A stretch of 64,000 bases of DNA from Streptomyces sp. BV286 (GTDB taxonomy: Bacteria > Actinomycetota > Actinomycetes > Streptomycetales > Streptomycetaceae): assembly GCF_019090165.1 (NCBI RefSeq), contig NZ_JAHRIB010000152.1, positions 1 to 64,000 on the forward strand. The letters are read 5' to 3'. The translations under genes were made by a program, and so were the position numbers. Shown one piece after another: positions 1 through 7,216 of this stretch. Numbering within the stretch: the first letter of the stretch is position 1; each line of letters begins with the position of its first letter. The notes beneath the pieces are model-generated. The model was not told the origin of the DNA and searched no databases. It was given only the letters and a program-made list of their open reading frames with translations.

Positions 1-1
1 G

Positions 2-1027
2 AGGGCCCGGGCCGCCGCCGCGGCCGCCGTGCACGCCGCCTGGCAGCCGCTCCTCGCCGCCGGTTCGCGCCCGGAACCGCGCCGCTCCCTCGAACGGCTC
101 GTCGTGCGGGCCGAGATCGCACTCGCCGCCCCGGGCGACACGGACCCCGCCCGCCTGCGCTCCTGGGCGCGCGACCTGCGCGGCACGAAGCCCGTACCCC
201 GCCCCGCACCGGGACCGGCCGCCGACGAACTGCTCGGCGTGGAGATCGAACTGGCCGCCGGACAGGCCCGGCCGACCAGCAGGCTGCGCCCCCTCCTGCC
301 GCTCGCCCTGCGCACCGCGCTCGGCTGCGCCCTCGCCGGTCACGTGTCGCTGGCGCTCGGCGTCGGCCGTCCGTACTGGGCCCTCGTCACCGCCGCCGCG
401 CTCTATCAGGCGAACATCACCCTGACCTGGAGCCGGGGAGTGCAGCGCGTCGTCGGCAACCTCGTGGGCGTCCTCCTCTTCGCGGCCGTCGCCCCGCTCG
501 CCCACCTCGGGCCCGCAGCCCTGGTCCTGTGCTGCCTCGCCTTCAACTTCGGCGCGGAGGCCCTGATCAGCCGCAACTACTGGCTCGGCAGTGTCTGCGT
601 GACCCCGATGGCGCTGCTGATCACCGAGTTCACGGGCTTCCAGGAGCCCGGCGGGCTGATGACGGACCGGCTCGTGGACACGCTGGTCGGCGCGTTCGTC
701 GGATTCGCCGCCGCGGTCGCCGTCACCAACCGGCGTGCGGGGGACCGTATCGAGGACGCTCTCGACACCGCGGACCGCGCTCGCGCGCACGCGGAGCGGC
801 TGATCGCCGCCGAGCGCCCCGGCCCCGCCGCACTGGAGTCCGCCCGCCGTCGCCTGGCCGCCGCGCTCGTCGAACTGCGTGCCACCGCCGACGCGGCGGC
901 CGGCGAATGGTGGCAGCGCGCCCTGCCGGAGGAACGGGTGATGCTGGCCGAGCAGGCCGGACACCGTACGCTCGCGGCGACGGTACGACGGCAGGGACCG
1001 CACCTTCTGGAGGGCGCACGGGCATGA
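2..1027 (+). CDS. FUSC family integral membrane protein, 3' part
   Basis: The reading frame is open from the window edge, so the N-terminal half lies outside. The visible 341 codons hold a soluble stretch and then the second hydrophobic block typical of FUSC/aromatic-acid-exporter-like proteins (about residues 95-240): several closely spaced helices with the GxPYWALVTAA and RGVQRVVGNLVG signatures that I recognise from this family. A charged, probably cytoplasmic helical tail follows. Family members are inner-membrane proteins linked to efflux of aromatic or lipophilic compounds; the substrate here is unknown. The stop codon overlaps the start of the MarR gene (ATGA), so the two are translationally coupled and the regulator probably controls this transporter. 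An internal ATG at 29 is not the true start, because codons continue in frame upstream of it. Confidence 0.8.
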   Translation, partial: RARAAAAAAVHAAWQPLLAAGSRPEPRRSLERLVVRAEIALAAPGDTDPARLRSWARDLRGTKPVPRPAPGPAADELLGVEIELAAGQARPTSRLRPLLPLALRTALGCALAGHVSLALGVGRPYWALVTAAALYQANITLTWSRGVQRVVGNLVGVLLFAAVAPLAHLGPAALVLCCLAFNFGAEALISRNYWLGSVCVTPMALLITEFTGFQEPGGLMTDRLVDTLVGAFVGFAAAVAVTNRRAGDRIEDALDTADRARAHAERLIAAERPGPAALESARRRLAAALVELRATADAAAGEWWQRALPEERVMLAEQAGHRTLAATVRRQGPHLLEGARA

Positions 1028-1611
1028 CGGCAGCGAACGGGGGAAGGGCGGCCGGTGTCGGCGCCGCCGGTGGGGGGACACAGGGGGATGCCGCCGGGGG
1101 CCCGGCCGCGGGCGACACGCTCGCGGCGGTGGTCCGGCAGTGGCAGGCGGTCCACCCCGACCTCGACACCGGCCCCATGGAGATCATCGGCCGCATCAAC
1201 CGCTGTGCCGCGCTCCTCCAGCAGGCCGAGGACGCGCCCCTGCGGCACGCCGGACTCACGCGCCCCGAGTTCGACCTTCTCGGCGCCCTGCGCCGCACGG
1301 GTCTCGAACTGACACCCGGTGAGCTGGCCCGGGAGACCTTCTCCTCCGGGGCCGCCGTCACCAAACGGCTCAAGCAGCTAACCGAACGTGGGCTCGTCGA
1401 GCGCCGCGGCGACACCCGCGACCGGCGCGTCGCCCATGTCCGCCTCACGGACGCCGGACGCGCCCTCGTCGACGGCATCCTTCCCGCACAGCTCTCGTAC
1501 GAGACAGTGGTCCTGTCCGGAGTCGACCGCATCAGACAGGGCGAACTGGCCGCTCTGCTCGGCGACCTGCTCGTCCAGCTCGAGGGCCGGCTGCGCGGGC
1601 CGCGCGTCTGA
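1024..1611 (+). CDS. MarR family transcriptional regulator
   Basis: A 195-residue protein with about 35 Gly/Ala-rich N-terminal residues followed by a MarR winged helix. The recognition region around residues 105-125 (ELARETFSSGAAVTKRLKQL) and the wing with the DxRDRR motif (GDTRDRRVAHVRLT) are clear. MarR dimers usually repress an adjacent efflux or detoxification gene and release DNA on binding a small aromatic ligand. The start is set by the ATGA overlap with the FUSC gene. The reading frame is open far upstream, but those codons lie inside the FUSC gene and are not used. Target and ligand are inferred from context only. Confidence 0.85.
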   Translation: MTAANGGRAAGVGAAGGGTQGDAAGGPAAGDTLAAVVRQWQAVHPDLDTGPMEIIGRINRCAALLQQAEDAPLRHAGLTRPEFDLLGALRRTGLELTPGELARETFSSGAAVTKRLKQLTERGLVERRGDTRDRRVAHVRLTDAGRALVDGILPAQLSYETVVLSGVDRIRQGELAALLGDLLVQLEGRLRGPRV

Positions 1612-1720
1612 CCTGCGAGGGGCCCATCCCCGCCGCACCGCACGCCGACTTGTGGGCCCCTGCCCGGGTCGCCCGGGTCGCCCGCCTCGCGTCCACCGGA
1701 CGGCCGAGCCCCGGCACGTC

Positions 1721-2782
1721 CTACGGTCCGGTGGGCGCCGGCGCCGTGCTGGACCGTACGACCAGTTCGGTGGCCAGCTCCACCCGGGGCGAGTCGAGCT
1801 GCTCGCCCCGGGTGAGCCTCAGGACCGTACGGGCCGCGAGCTTGCCCATCTCGGCGAGGGGCTGGCGGACCGTCGTGAGCGGCGGAGCGGACCAGCGGAC
1901 TTCCGGAAGGTCGTCGAAACCCACCACGCTCATGTCCTCCGGGACGCGCGCCCCGCGCCGTCGCAGCGCCTCGACGGCGCCCATCGCCATCTGGTCGCTC
2001 GCGGCGAAGAGAGCGGTGGGCGGTTCGGCGAGATCGAGGAGGGCGGTGCAGCCGGTGAACCCGGACTCCTGGTAGAAGTCCCCGGGCACGATCAGCGACT
2101 CGTCGACCGCGATCCCGGCCCGGTCCAGTGCCGCCCGGTAGCCGTCCAGGCGGGCCCGCGAGCAGAGCAGCCGGGGCGGGCCCGCGACGAAGCCGATCCT
2201 GCGGTGGCCGAGCCGCAGCAGATGCTCGGTGGCGGCCATCCCGCCCGCCCAGTTCGTGGCGCCCACCGTGGGCGCGTCCAGGGCGGGGGAGCCCGCCGGA
2301 TCGACCACCACCAGCGGTACACCCAGACGGCGCAACTCGTCGTGAAGGACGGGCTCCAGGACGGACGTGACCAGGACGACGCCGTCGGAGGCGCGCGCCC
2401 GCAGATTCGTCATCCACTGGCGGGCGTCCCCCGAGCGCCCGTGGATCGCGGATACGACCGTCCCGACGCCCGCCGCGTGCGCCACCTCCTCCACACCCCG
2501 GATGATCTCCACCGCCCAGGGGCTGTCGAGGTCGTTGAAGACGAGGTCGATCAGCGCGGCGCGGTCCCGCGATCCGGCCGGCCGCCTGCGGTAGCCGTGC
2601 CGGTGCAGCAGGTCCTCCACTCGCGCGCGGGTCCGCGGAGCCACGTCGGACCTGCCGTTCACCACCCGCGACACGGTCGGTACGGAGACTCCGGCCTCCC
2701 GTGCGATCTCCGTGATCGTGACCTTCCCCCGGCCCGTCCGCGTCCCGCTGTCTCCGGCGTCCCCCACGGTCAACTGCCCCAC
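1721..2782 (-). CDS. LacI family transcriptional regulator, probable xylanase repressor
   Basis: A 353-residue LacI-type repressor. The N-terminal helix-turn-helix reads VTITEIAREAGVSVPTVSRV (about residues 22-41), followed by the hinge helix and a periplasmic-binding-protein-like sugar domain with the usual IDLVFNDLDSPWAVEI strand and a C-terminal SVVGFDDLPE segment. It is divergent from a secreted GH10 xylanase, and candidate operators lie in the 110-base gap. In Streptomyces, LacI proteins beside glycoside hydrolase genes typically repress them until an oligosaccharide binds. The start chosen gives a short 20-residue lead into the HTH. Xylo-oligosaccharide as inducer is inference from the neighbour. 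Confidence 0.85.
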   Translation of the reverse strand: MGQLTVGDAGDSGTRTGRGKVTITEIAREAGVSVPTVSRVVNGRSDVAPRTRARVEDLLHRHGYRRRPAGSRDRAALIDLVFNDLDSPWAVEIIRGVEEVAHAAGVGTVVSAIHGRSGDARQWMTNLRARASDGVVLVTSVLEPVLHDELRRLGVPLVVVDPAGSPALDAPTVGATNWAGGMAATEHLLRLGHRRIGFVAGPPRLLCSRARLDGYRAALDRAGIAVDESLIVPGDFYQESGFTGCTALLDLAEPPTALFAASDQMAMGAVEALRRRGARVPEDMSVVGFDDLPEVRWSAPPLTTVRQPLAEMGKLAARTVLRLTRGEQLDSPRVELATELVVRSSTAPAPTGP

Positions 2783-2830
2783 CTCCGTTGACGGTTACCA
2801 CGTGCGCCTCTACCGTTCCGGACGCACTCT

Positions 2831-2863
2831 CGAAACTTTGCAGAGGTCTTCCGGAAATTCCGG
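2831..2863. promoter_or_regulatory. Candidate xylanase operators in the LacI/xylanase gap
   Basis: Two dyads sit between the divergent genes. CGAAACTTTG at 2831-2840 matches most of the CGAAACTTTCG element reported upstream of Streptomyces xylanase genes, with the last half-site degenerate. CCGGAA-A-TTCCGG at 2851-2863 is a perfect 6+1+6 inverted repeat. Both lie within 70 bases of the xylanase start, where repressor binding would block transcription. Assignment to the neighbouring LacI protein is inference. Confidence 0.5.
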
Positions 2864-2896
2864 GAGCGACGTGAAGCCATCATGAGAGGGACGTCC

Positions 2897-4318
2897 ATGA
2901 AGCCCCAGAGCTTACGCAGAGCCGCGTCCGTGATCCTGGCCGCGGCCTCGCTCCTGATCGGGGGAGCCACCTCCGGTCACGCCGCCGCCGGTCCGGGACA
3001 GGCGGGCCCGGTCCGGCAGGCCGCCGCCGAACCCGTGCTGCGGGACCTCGCCGCCGCCAAGGGCATCTACTACGGAACGGCCGTCACGGCCTCCAAGCTG
3101 AGCGGCACCTACGGAGCGGTCGTCGGCGAGCAGTTCGACTCCATCACCCCCGGCAACGAGATGAAGTGGGGCTCGGTCGAACCGACCCGCGGCACCTACA
3201 ACTGGTCCGGCGCCGACGCCGTCGTCGACTACGCCGAGGCCCACGGCCAGAAGGTCCGCGGCCACACCCTCGTCTGGCACAGCCAGCTGCCCGACTGGGT
3301 CAGCAACGGCAGCTGGACCGCCGGCACCCTGCGGACCGTGATGACCGACCACATCGCCGCCGAGGCCGGCCGCTACAAGGGACGCATCGACCACTGGGAC
3401 GTCGTCAACGAGCCGTTCAACGAGGACGGGACGCGCCGCCAGTCCGTGTTCCAGACGGCGATCGGCGACTCGTACATCGCCGAGTCCCTGCGGGCGGCCC
3501 GCGCCGCCGACCCGGCGGCCAAGCTGTACGTGAACGACTACAACGTCGAGGGCGTCAACGCGAAGAGCACCGCCCTCTACAACCTCGTCAAGTCCCTCAA
3601 GGAGCAGGGCGTCCCGATCGACGGCGTGGGTCTGCAGGCCCACCTGATCCTCGGACAGGTGCCCTCCACGCTGCAGGCCAACATCCAGCGGTTCGCCGAC
3701 CTCGGCGTGGACGTGGCCATCACCGAGCTCGACATCCGGATGACGACTCCGCCCACCAGTGCCCAACTCACCCAGCAGAAGGCCGAGTACAAGGCCGTCA
3801 CAGGCGCCTGCCTCGCCGTGGCGCGCTGCGAGGGCGTCACCGTCTGGGGCTTCACCGACTCCGACTCATGGATCCCGGACGTGTTCACCGGCTACGGGGC
3901 GGCGACTCCGTACGACGAGAACTTCCGCCCGAAGCCCGCCTACTACGGCATCGCGGAGGCCCTCGGCTGGACCGACGGCGGTACGAACCCGCCGACAGGA
4001 GCCTGCGCGGTCACGTACGCCGTGCAGAGCCAGTGGAACACCGGCTTCACCGCGCAGGTGACGGTCAAGAACACGAGCACCACCGCCGTCAACGGCTGGA
4101 AACTGGCGTGGAGCTGGCCCGCGGGGCAACGCGTCACCCAGGCCTGGAACGCGACGCTCACCCAGTCCGGCGCGGCCGTCACCGCCGCCGACGCCGGCTA
4201 CAACGCGGCGATCGCACCGGGCGCGAGCGCCACGTTCGGCTTCAACGGCTCCTGGTCCGGCGGCAACACCGCACCCACGGCCTTCACCCTCAACGGGACG
4301 GCCTGCACCTCACCGTAG
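2897..4318 (+). CDS. Secreted endo-1,4-beta-xylanase, GH10 with CBM2
   Basis: Hydrolyses internal beta-1,4 links of xylan outside the cell. Residues 1-31 are a Sec signal peptide (basic start, long hydrophobic core, cleavage near GHAAA). Residues 45-360 are a GH10 barrel: KWGSVEP, RGHTLVWHSQ, acid/base Glu172 in WDVVNEPF, nucleophile Glu277 in ITELDIR. A short Gly/Thr/Pro linker leads to a C-terminal CBM2 (about 370-472) with terminal cysteines and conserved Trp residues. I chose ATG 2897 because GAGAGGG lies 6-7 bases upstream; an in-frame ATG at 2882 would lengthen the signal peptide by five residues and has no clear ribosome site. Codon 6 is TTA (2912-2914), the codon read by the bldA tRNA, so translation may depend on developmental tRNA. 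Divergent from a LacI regulator and closed by a strong hairpin. Confidence 0.96.
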   Translation: MKPQSLRRAASVILAAASLLIGGATSGHAAAGPGQAGPVRQAAAEPVLRDLAAAKGIYYGTAVTASKLSGTYGAVVGEQFDSITPGNEMKWGSVEPTRGTYNWSGADAVVDYAEAHGQKVRGHTLVWHSQLPDWVSNGSWTAGTLRTVMTDHIAAEAGRYKGRIDHWDVVNEPFNEDGTRRQSVFQTAIGDSYIAESLRAARAADPAAKLYVNDYNVEGVNAKSTALYNLVKSLKEQGVPIDGVGLQAHLILGQVPSTLQANIQRFADLGVDVAITELDIRMTTPPTSAQLTQQKAEYKAVTGACLAVARCEGVTVWGFTDSDSWIPDVFTGYGAATPYDENFRPKPAYYGIAEALGWTDGGTNPPTGACAVTYAVQSQWNTGFTAQVTVKNTSTTAVNGWKLAWSWPAGQRVTQAWNATLTQSGAAVTAADAGYNAAIAPGASATFGFNGSWSGGNTAPTAFTLNGTACTSP

Positions 4319-4328
4319 GCAGCGCTCC

Positions 4329-4358
4329 GGGTGCCGACGGGGTGCCCCGTCGGCACCC
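4329..4358. terminator. Bidirectional terminator between xylanase and ppx genes
   Basis: GGGTGCCGACGG pairs perfectly with CCGTCGGCACCC around a short GGTGCC loop. The hairpin lies 10 bases past the xylanase stop and 27 bases before the stop of the convergent phosphatase gene, so it can serve both. There is no U-tract, as is usual for Streptomyces hairpins. Confidence 0.8.
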
Positions 4359-4384
4359 GTGTCCGGTGAGGGGCACCACGCCCG

Positions 4385-5434
4385 TCAGCCCGGGCGGTGG
4401 GCCGAGGACGCGACGGCGGCAGCCGTCGCCGCCTCGGCCGCGCGCAGGGGGCGGAGCACCGGCGGCGCCATGGTCTCCTGGGCCCGCACGCCGTACTCGT
4501 CCCACCAGTCGGAGCTGCCGTCCTCGATGCAGCGCAGCAGCACCCCTTCGCGCAGGGCCCAGGGACAGATGGTCACCTCGTCGATGCCCATCAGCTTCAT
4601 CGTGGTGTGCGCGACGATCGCTCCGGCCAGGGACTGACCGGAACGCGCGAGGGAGACACCCGGCAGCAGGGCTCGTTCGGTGGCCGGCAACGCCGCCAGC
4701 TGCTCCACGGCCCTGCCGAGGTCGGAGCGGGCCATGCCCCGGGGGGTGAAGGGGCCGGACCGCCCGGGGGCCGCCCCGCACAGCCGGCCCAGCTGCTGGA
4801 ACATCCGCGAGGACACGACCGTCGTCCGCGGAGCCTCCCACCGGATGCGGGCCGCGACGTCCCGCAGCTGGTGGCGCACATGCCGGCGCAGCAGCCTGGT
4901 CCGGTGCGGCGACGGCGGGTCCTGGCCGCGGAAGAACTCACGGGTCAGCCGGTTGGCCCCCAGCGGCAGCGAGATCGCGAAGTCGGGCAGTTTGCTCCGG
5001 CCGAAGGCCACCTCCAGCGTGCCGCCCCCGATGTCCAGCAGGGCCAGTGGCCCCGCGCGCCAGCCCATCCAGCGCCGGGCGGCCAGGAACGTCAGCTCCG
5101 CCTCCACTTCACCGGGCAGCACGTGCAGCGGAACCCCGGCCTCCGCGGTGACCCGCTCGAGGACCTCGGGGCGGTTCGGGGCGTCCCGCACGATGGCCGT
5201 GGCGAAGGCGAAGGGCCGGGTCACCCCCCAGCGTCGTCCCTCTTCGCGGGCGTCCTTCACCGCCTCCACCAGCCGGTCCACCTGTTCGTCCGGCAGCCGG
5301 CCCCCCGGCTCGACGTGCGCCGAGAGCCTCAGCCGGCGCTTGGCGGTGTGCACCGGAAGCGGAACGGCTCCGTCCGTCTCCGCGATGACCAGCCGTACCG
5401 TGTTGGACCCGACGTCGAGTACACCCATTCGCAT
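4385..5434 (-). CDS. Ppx/GppA family phosphatase
   Basis: A 349-residue protein of the exopolyphosphatase/guanosine pentaphosphatase family. The ASKHA-fold nucleotide-binding signatures are visible: GVLDVGSNTVRLVIAE at the N terminus (phosphate 1) and LLDIGGGTLEVAFG near residue 145 (phosphate 2). Such enzymes hydrolyse terminal phosphates of polyphosphate and/or pppGpp, linking it to phosphate storage or the stringent response. The length is that of the short actinobacterial form, without the C-terminal HD domain. ATG 5434 (MRMGVLDVG) and ATG 5428 are both possible; a GGAGAGGGG tract abuts the first and is 6 bases from the second. Convergent with the xylanase gene. Which substrate dominates cannot be told from sequence. 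Confidence 0.88.
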   Translation of the reverse strand: MRMGVLDVGSNTVRLVIAETDGAVPLPVHTAKRRLRLSAHVEPGGRLPDEQVDRLVEAVKDAREEGRRWGVTRPFAFATAIVRDAPNRPEVLERVTAEAGVPLHVLPGEVEAELTFLAARRWMGWRAGPLALLDIGGGTLEVAFGRSKLPDFAISLPLGANRLTREFFRGQDPPSPHRTRLLRRHVRHQLRDVAARIRWEAPRTTVVSSRMFQQLGRLCGAAPGRSGPFTPRGMARSDLGRAVEQLAALPATERALLPGVSLARSGQSLAGAIVAHTTMKLMGIDEVTICPWALREGVLLRCIEDGSSDWWDEYGVRAQETMAPPVLRPLRAAEAATAAAVASSAHRPG

Positions 5435-5519
5435 CCCCTCTCCGTACCCTCGGGCGCCCTCGGCATGCCGGGGGCGCGGGGTCTTCGGGGTGAATCGGCC
5501 CGAACGCCGAAGGTGCCCT

Positions 5520-5543
5520 GTTTGGGTCGTTCTGTCGGGGTAC
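5520..5543 (+). promoter_or_regulatory. Sigma-B-type (stress) promoter for the DUF6479 gene
   Basis: GTTT at 5520-5523 and GGGTAC at 5538-5543 are separated by exactly 14 bases. This matches the GNNT-N14-16-GGGTA(C/T) consensus described for Streptomyces coelicolor sigma-B and its paralogues. Transcription would begin near 5550, about 45 bases before the preferred start codon of the downstream gene. This predicts osmotic or general stress induction. Confidence 0.65.
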
Positions 5544-5594
5544 TCGCCCTTTATGCAGATCTCTGGCAGGGACGCGGTGATCCCGCACGAAGTC

Positions 5595-5936
5595 ATGGCC
5601 GATTCGGAGCCCTTCGTGGTGGGACCCCTTGTGGTGGGACTTCTGATCACGGCGATGCTGGTCGTCGTGGTGTGGTGGGGCGTGCGGATGCGCCGCGGAG
5701 AACCCGGTCCGCCGCGGCCCGAGGACCAGCCGCGGCTGCCCGAGACGGGCGCGGTCCACGAGGTCAGCGAGATGCGCGAACCCGACGAGATGCCGCGCGG
5801 CGGCAAGGCCCTCACTCCGCACGAACTGGGTTCCGCGGGCAACGTGTCCACGCGGCGCGCCCGGAACCAGAAGCGGCGCCTGTGGAGCCGGAACAGCAGC
5901 GGGGGATTCGGCAGCGGCGGTCTCGGCCGTCACTGA
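5595..5936 (+). CDS. DUF6479-like single-pass membrane protein
   Basis: A 113-residue protein with one transmembrane helix near the N terminus (about residues 9-30, VGPLVVGLLITAMLVVVVWW) followed by an Arg/Pro/Glu-rich hydrophilic tail. The tail contains a conserved-looking HEVSEMREPDEMPR segment and ends in a Gly/Ser/Arg stretch. This layout matches DUF6479 proteins of Streptomyces; no function is known to me. An in-frame ATG at 5553 would add 14 residues but would start almost at the predicted transcription start; neither start has a strong ribosome site. The upstream sigma-B-type promoter suggests a membrane stress role (inference). The family name is from memory. Confidence 0.7.
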   Translation: MADSEPFVVGPLVVGLLITAMLVVVVWWGVRMRRGEPGPPRPEDQPRLPETGAVHEVSEMREPDEMPRGGKALTPHELGSAGNVSTRRARNQKRRLWSRNSSGGFGSGGLGRH

Positions 5937-5973
5937 GGCCGGCGGGTCGTCGGCCTCGGTCGTGCGGGACGGG

Positions 5974-6519
5974 TCAGAGTCGCGCCGTCGCGGCCGTACG
6001 GATCTCCACCGCCATGTTCCGCTCCATCATCCGCAGCGCGGCCTCCGCGAGATCCGCGTGGATGTGGGCGACCGCGTCGGCGGGGACGGTGACCCTGAGG
6101 TGACGGATGTGCGCGTCGAGCGCCGAGTACAGCACGCACTGTTCGGTCACCTGGCCGCACATCACGACATGGCCGACCCCGAGCTGCCCCAGCAGGTAGC
6201 CGAGCGGCGTCTCGAAGAAGATGGAATGGCGTGCCTTCACGACGAACAGCGACCTGTCGTCGGGACGGATCGGCTCCACCAGGTCGGCGTGCGGACCCGC
6301 GAGCGCGGTCTCCAGGATCTCGCCGTGATGGGAACGCCACTCGCCGAAGTTGTCGTTGACGTAGATCACCGGAACGTCCTGCTCCCGGGCCCGCTCCAGA
6401 AGGTGTACGACCCGGGGCAGGGCCTCACGCGCCGACGGGAGCAGGTGTTCGGCATCCTCGTGGTCGTATGTGTTGATCATGTCGATGACGATCAGTGCCG
6501 TCTTGTCGGTCTCGCGCAT
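5974..6519 (-). CDS. Isochorismatase-like cysteine hydrolase
   Basis: A 181-residue alpha/beta protein of the isochorismatase superfamily. The catalytic triad is readable: Asp in ALIVIDMINTY, Lys in LFVVKARHSIF and Cys in VTEQCVLYSALDAHI. Members hydrolyse nicotinamide, carbamates, N-carbamoyl amides or isochorismate; the lack of an aryl-carrier domain and the compact size fit a nicotinamidase- or amidase-like enzyme rather than siderophore isochorismatase. It is divergent from a flavin reductase-like gene with only 37 bases between the starts, so the two share a regulatory region. The start at 6519 gives MRETDKTALIVIDM, the usual short lead-in; a Shine-Dalgarno site is weak. Substrate unknown. 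Confidence 0.85.
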   Translation of the reverse strand: MRETDKTALIVIDMINTYDHEDAEHLLPSAREALPRVVHLLERAREQDVPVIYVNDNFGEWRSHHGEILETALAGPHADLVEPIRPDDRSLFVVKARHSIFFETPLGYLLGQLGVGHVVMCGQVTEQCVLYSALDAHIRHLRVTVPADAVAHIHADLAEAALRMMERNMAVEIRTAATARL

Positions 6520-6556
6520 GTGGTTCGTGGTTCCACCAAGGAGCGGGAAGGAATCA

Positions 6557-7087
6557 ATGGGGTCTGAAGAGGTGGCGTGGGCGGCGGGATCCATGGAGCC
6601 GTTCCTCGAGCGGCTCGACCATCCGGTGTACGTGGTGACGGTGGAGGCCGGCGGGGAGCGGGCGGGTTGTCTGGTGGGCTTCGCCTCGCAGTGCTCGATC
6701 GGACCCACCCGCTTCATGGTGTGGCTGTCGAAGGCCAACCGCACCTTCAGGGTGGCGGCGTCGGCCCGGTTGCTCGGCGTGCATCTGCTCGGCCGCGACC
6801 AGTACGCCCTGGCGGAGCTGTTCGGAGGCGAGACGGGCGACGGTGTCGACGAGAGCGGGCGCCGCTTCGACAAGTTCGCCCGCGCGCCCTGGGCTCCCGG
6901 TCCGGGCGGTGTCCCCGTGCTGGACGGGGTGCCGGCCTGGTTCGTGGGACGGGTGGAAGGGCTCACGGACGCCGGTGACCATGTGGGCTTCCTGCTGAGC
7001 CCGGTCGCGTCCGGGGGCGGTGCGCACGCGGGGGAACCGCTGCGCCTGAGCGACGTGATCCACATCGACGCCGGCCACCCTGCCTGA
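6557..7087 (+). CDS. Flavin reductase-like domain protein
   Basis: A 176-residue protein of the flavin reductase-like (FMN-binding split-barrel) family. Features are the VYVVTVEAGGERAGCLVGFASQCS strand pair, a TRFMVWLSKANRTFR segment that contacts FMN in relatives, and the late VPVLDGVPAWF motif. Such proteins bind FMN and either supply reduced flavin to monooxygenases or act as small oxidoreductases. ATG 6557 follows AAGGA by four bases. It starts back-to-back with the isochorismatase-like hydrolase gene, and an F420-dependent oxidoreductase follows 130 bases downstream, so the area is redox-flavoured, but no shared pathway can be named. Confidence 0.82.
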   Translation: MGSEEVAWAAGSMEPFLERLDHPVYVVTVEAGGERAGCLVGFASQCSIGPTRFMVWLSKANRTFRVAASARLLGVHLLGRDQYALAELFGGETGDGVDESGRRFDKFARAPWAPGPGGVPVLDGVPAWFVGRVEGLTDAGDHVGFLLSPVASGGGAHAGEPLRLSDVIHIDAGHPA

Positions 7088-7177
7088 AGCCACCGGGCAC
7101 AACGTTCCGGCCGAGAACCGTGCCCGTGCCGCTGACTGGACCGCCGAGGGCTGGGCACTCGGGTGCCGCTCACGGGG

Positions 7178-7187
7178 GAAACGTTTC
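7178..7187. promoter_or_regulatory. Palindrome upstream of the F420 oxidoreductase gene
   Basis: GAAACGTTTC is a perfect 10-bp palindrome followed directly by GGGTAC, 30 bases before the start codon at 7217. It could be a repressor site overlapping the promoter. The matching upstream sigma-B -35 element is missing, so I do not call a sigma-B promoter here. Confidence 0.35.
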
Positions 7188-7216
7188 GGGTACCACCGAC
7201 CGGCTACTAGGAACAC

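Noticed and set aside
723..2801. Long minus-strand frame opposite FUSC, MarR and LacI genes
   Set aside because: Composition is Arg/Gly/Pro-rich with no domain. It is a shadow of real genes.
2882..2884. ATG as xylanase start
   Set aside because: No ribosome site precedes it, while GAGAGGG precedes ATG 2897 at the proper spacing.
7168..7193. Second sigma-B promoter before the F420 oxidoreductase
   Set aside because: GGGTAC is present but no GNNT -35 lies 14-16 bases upstream.
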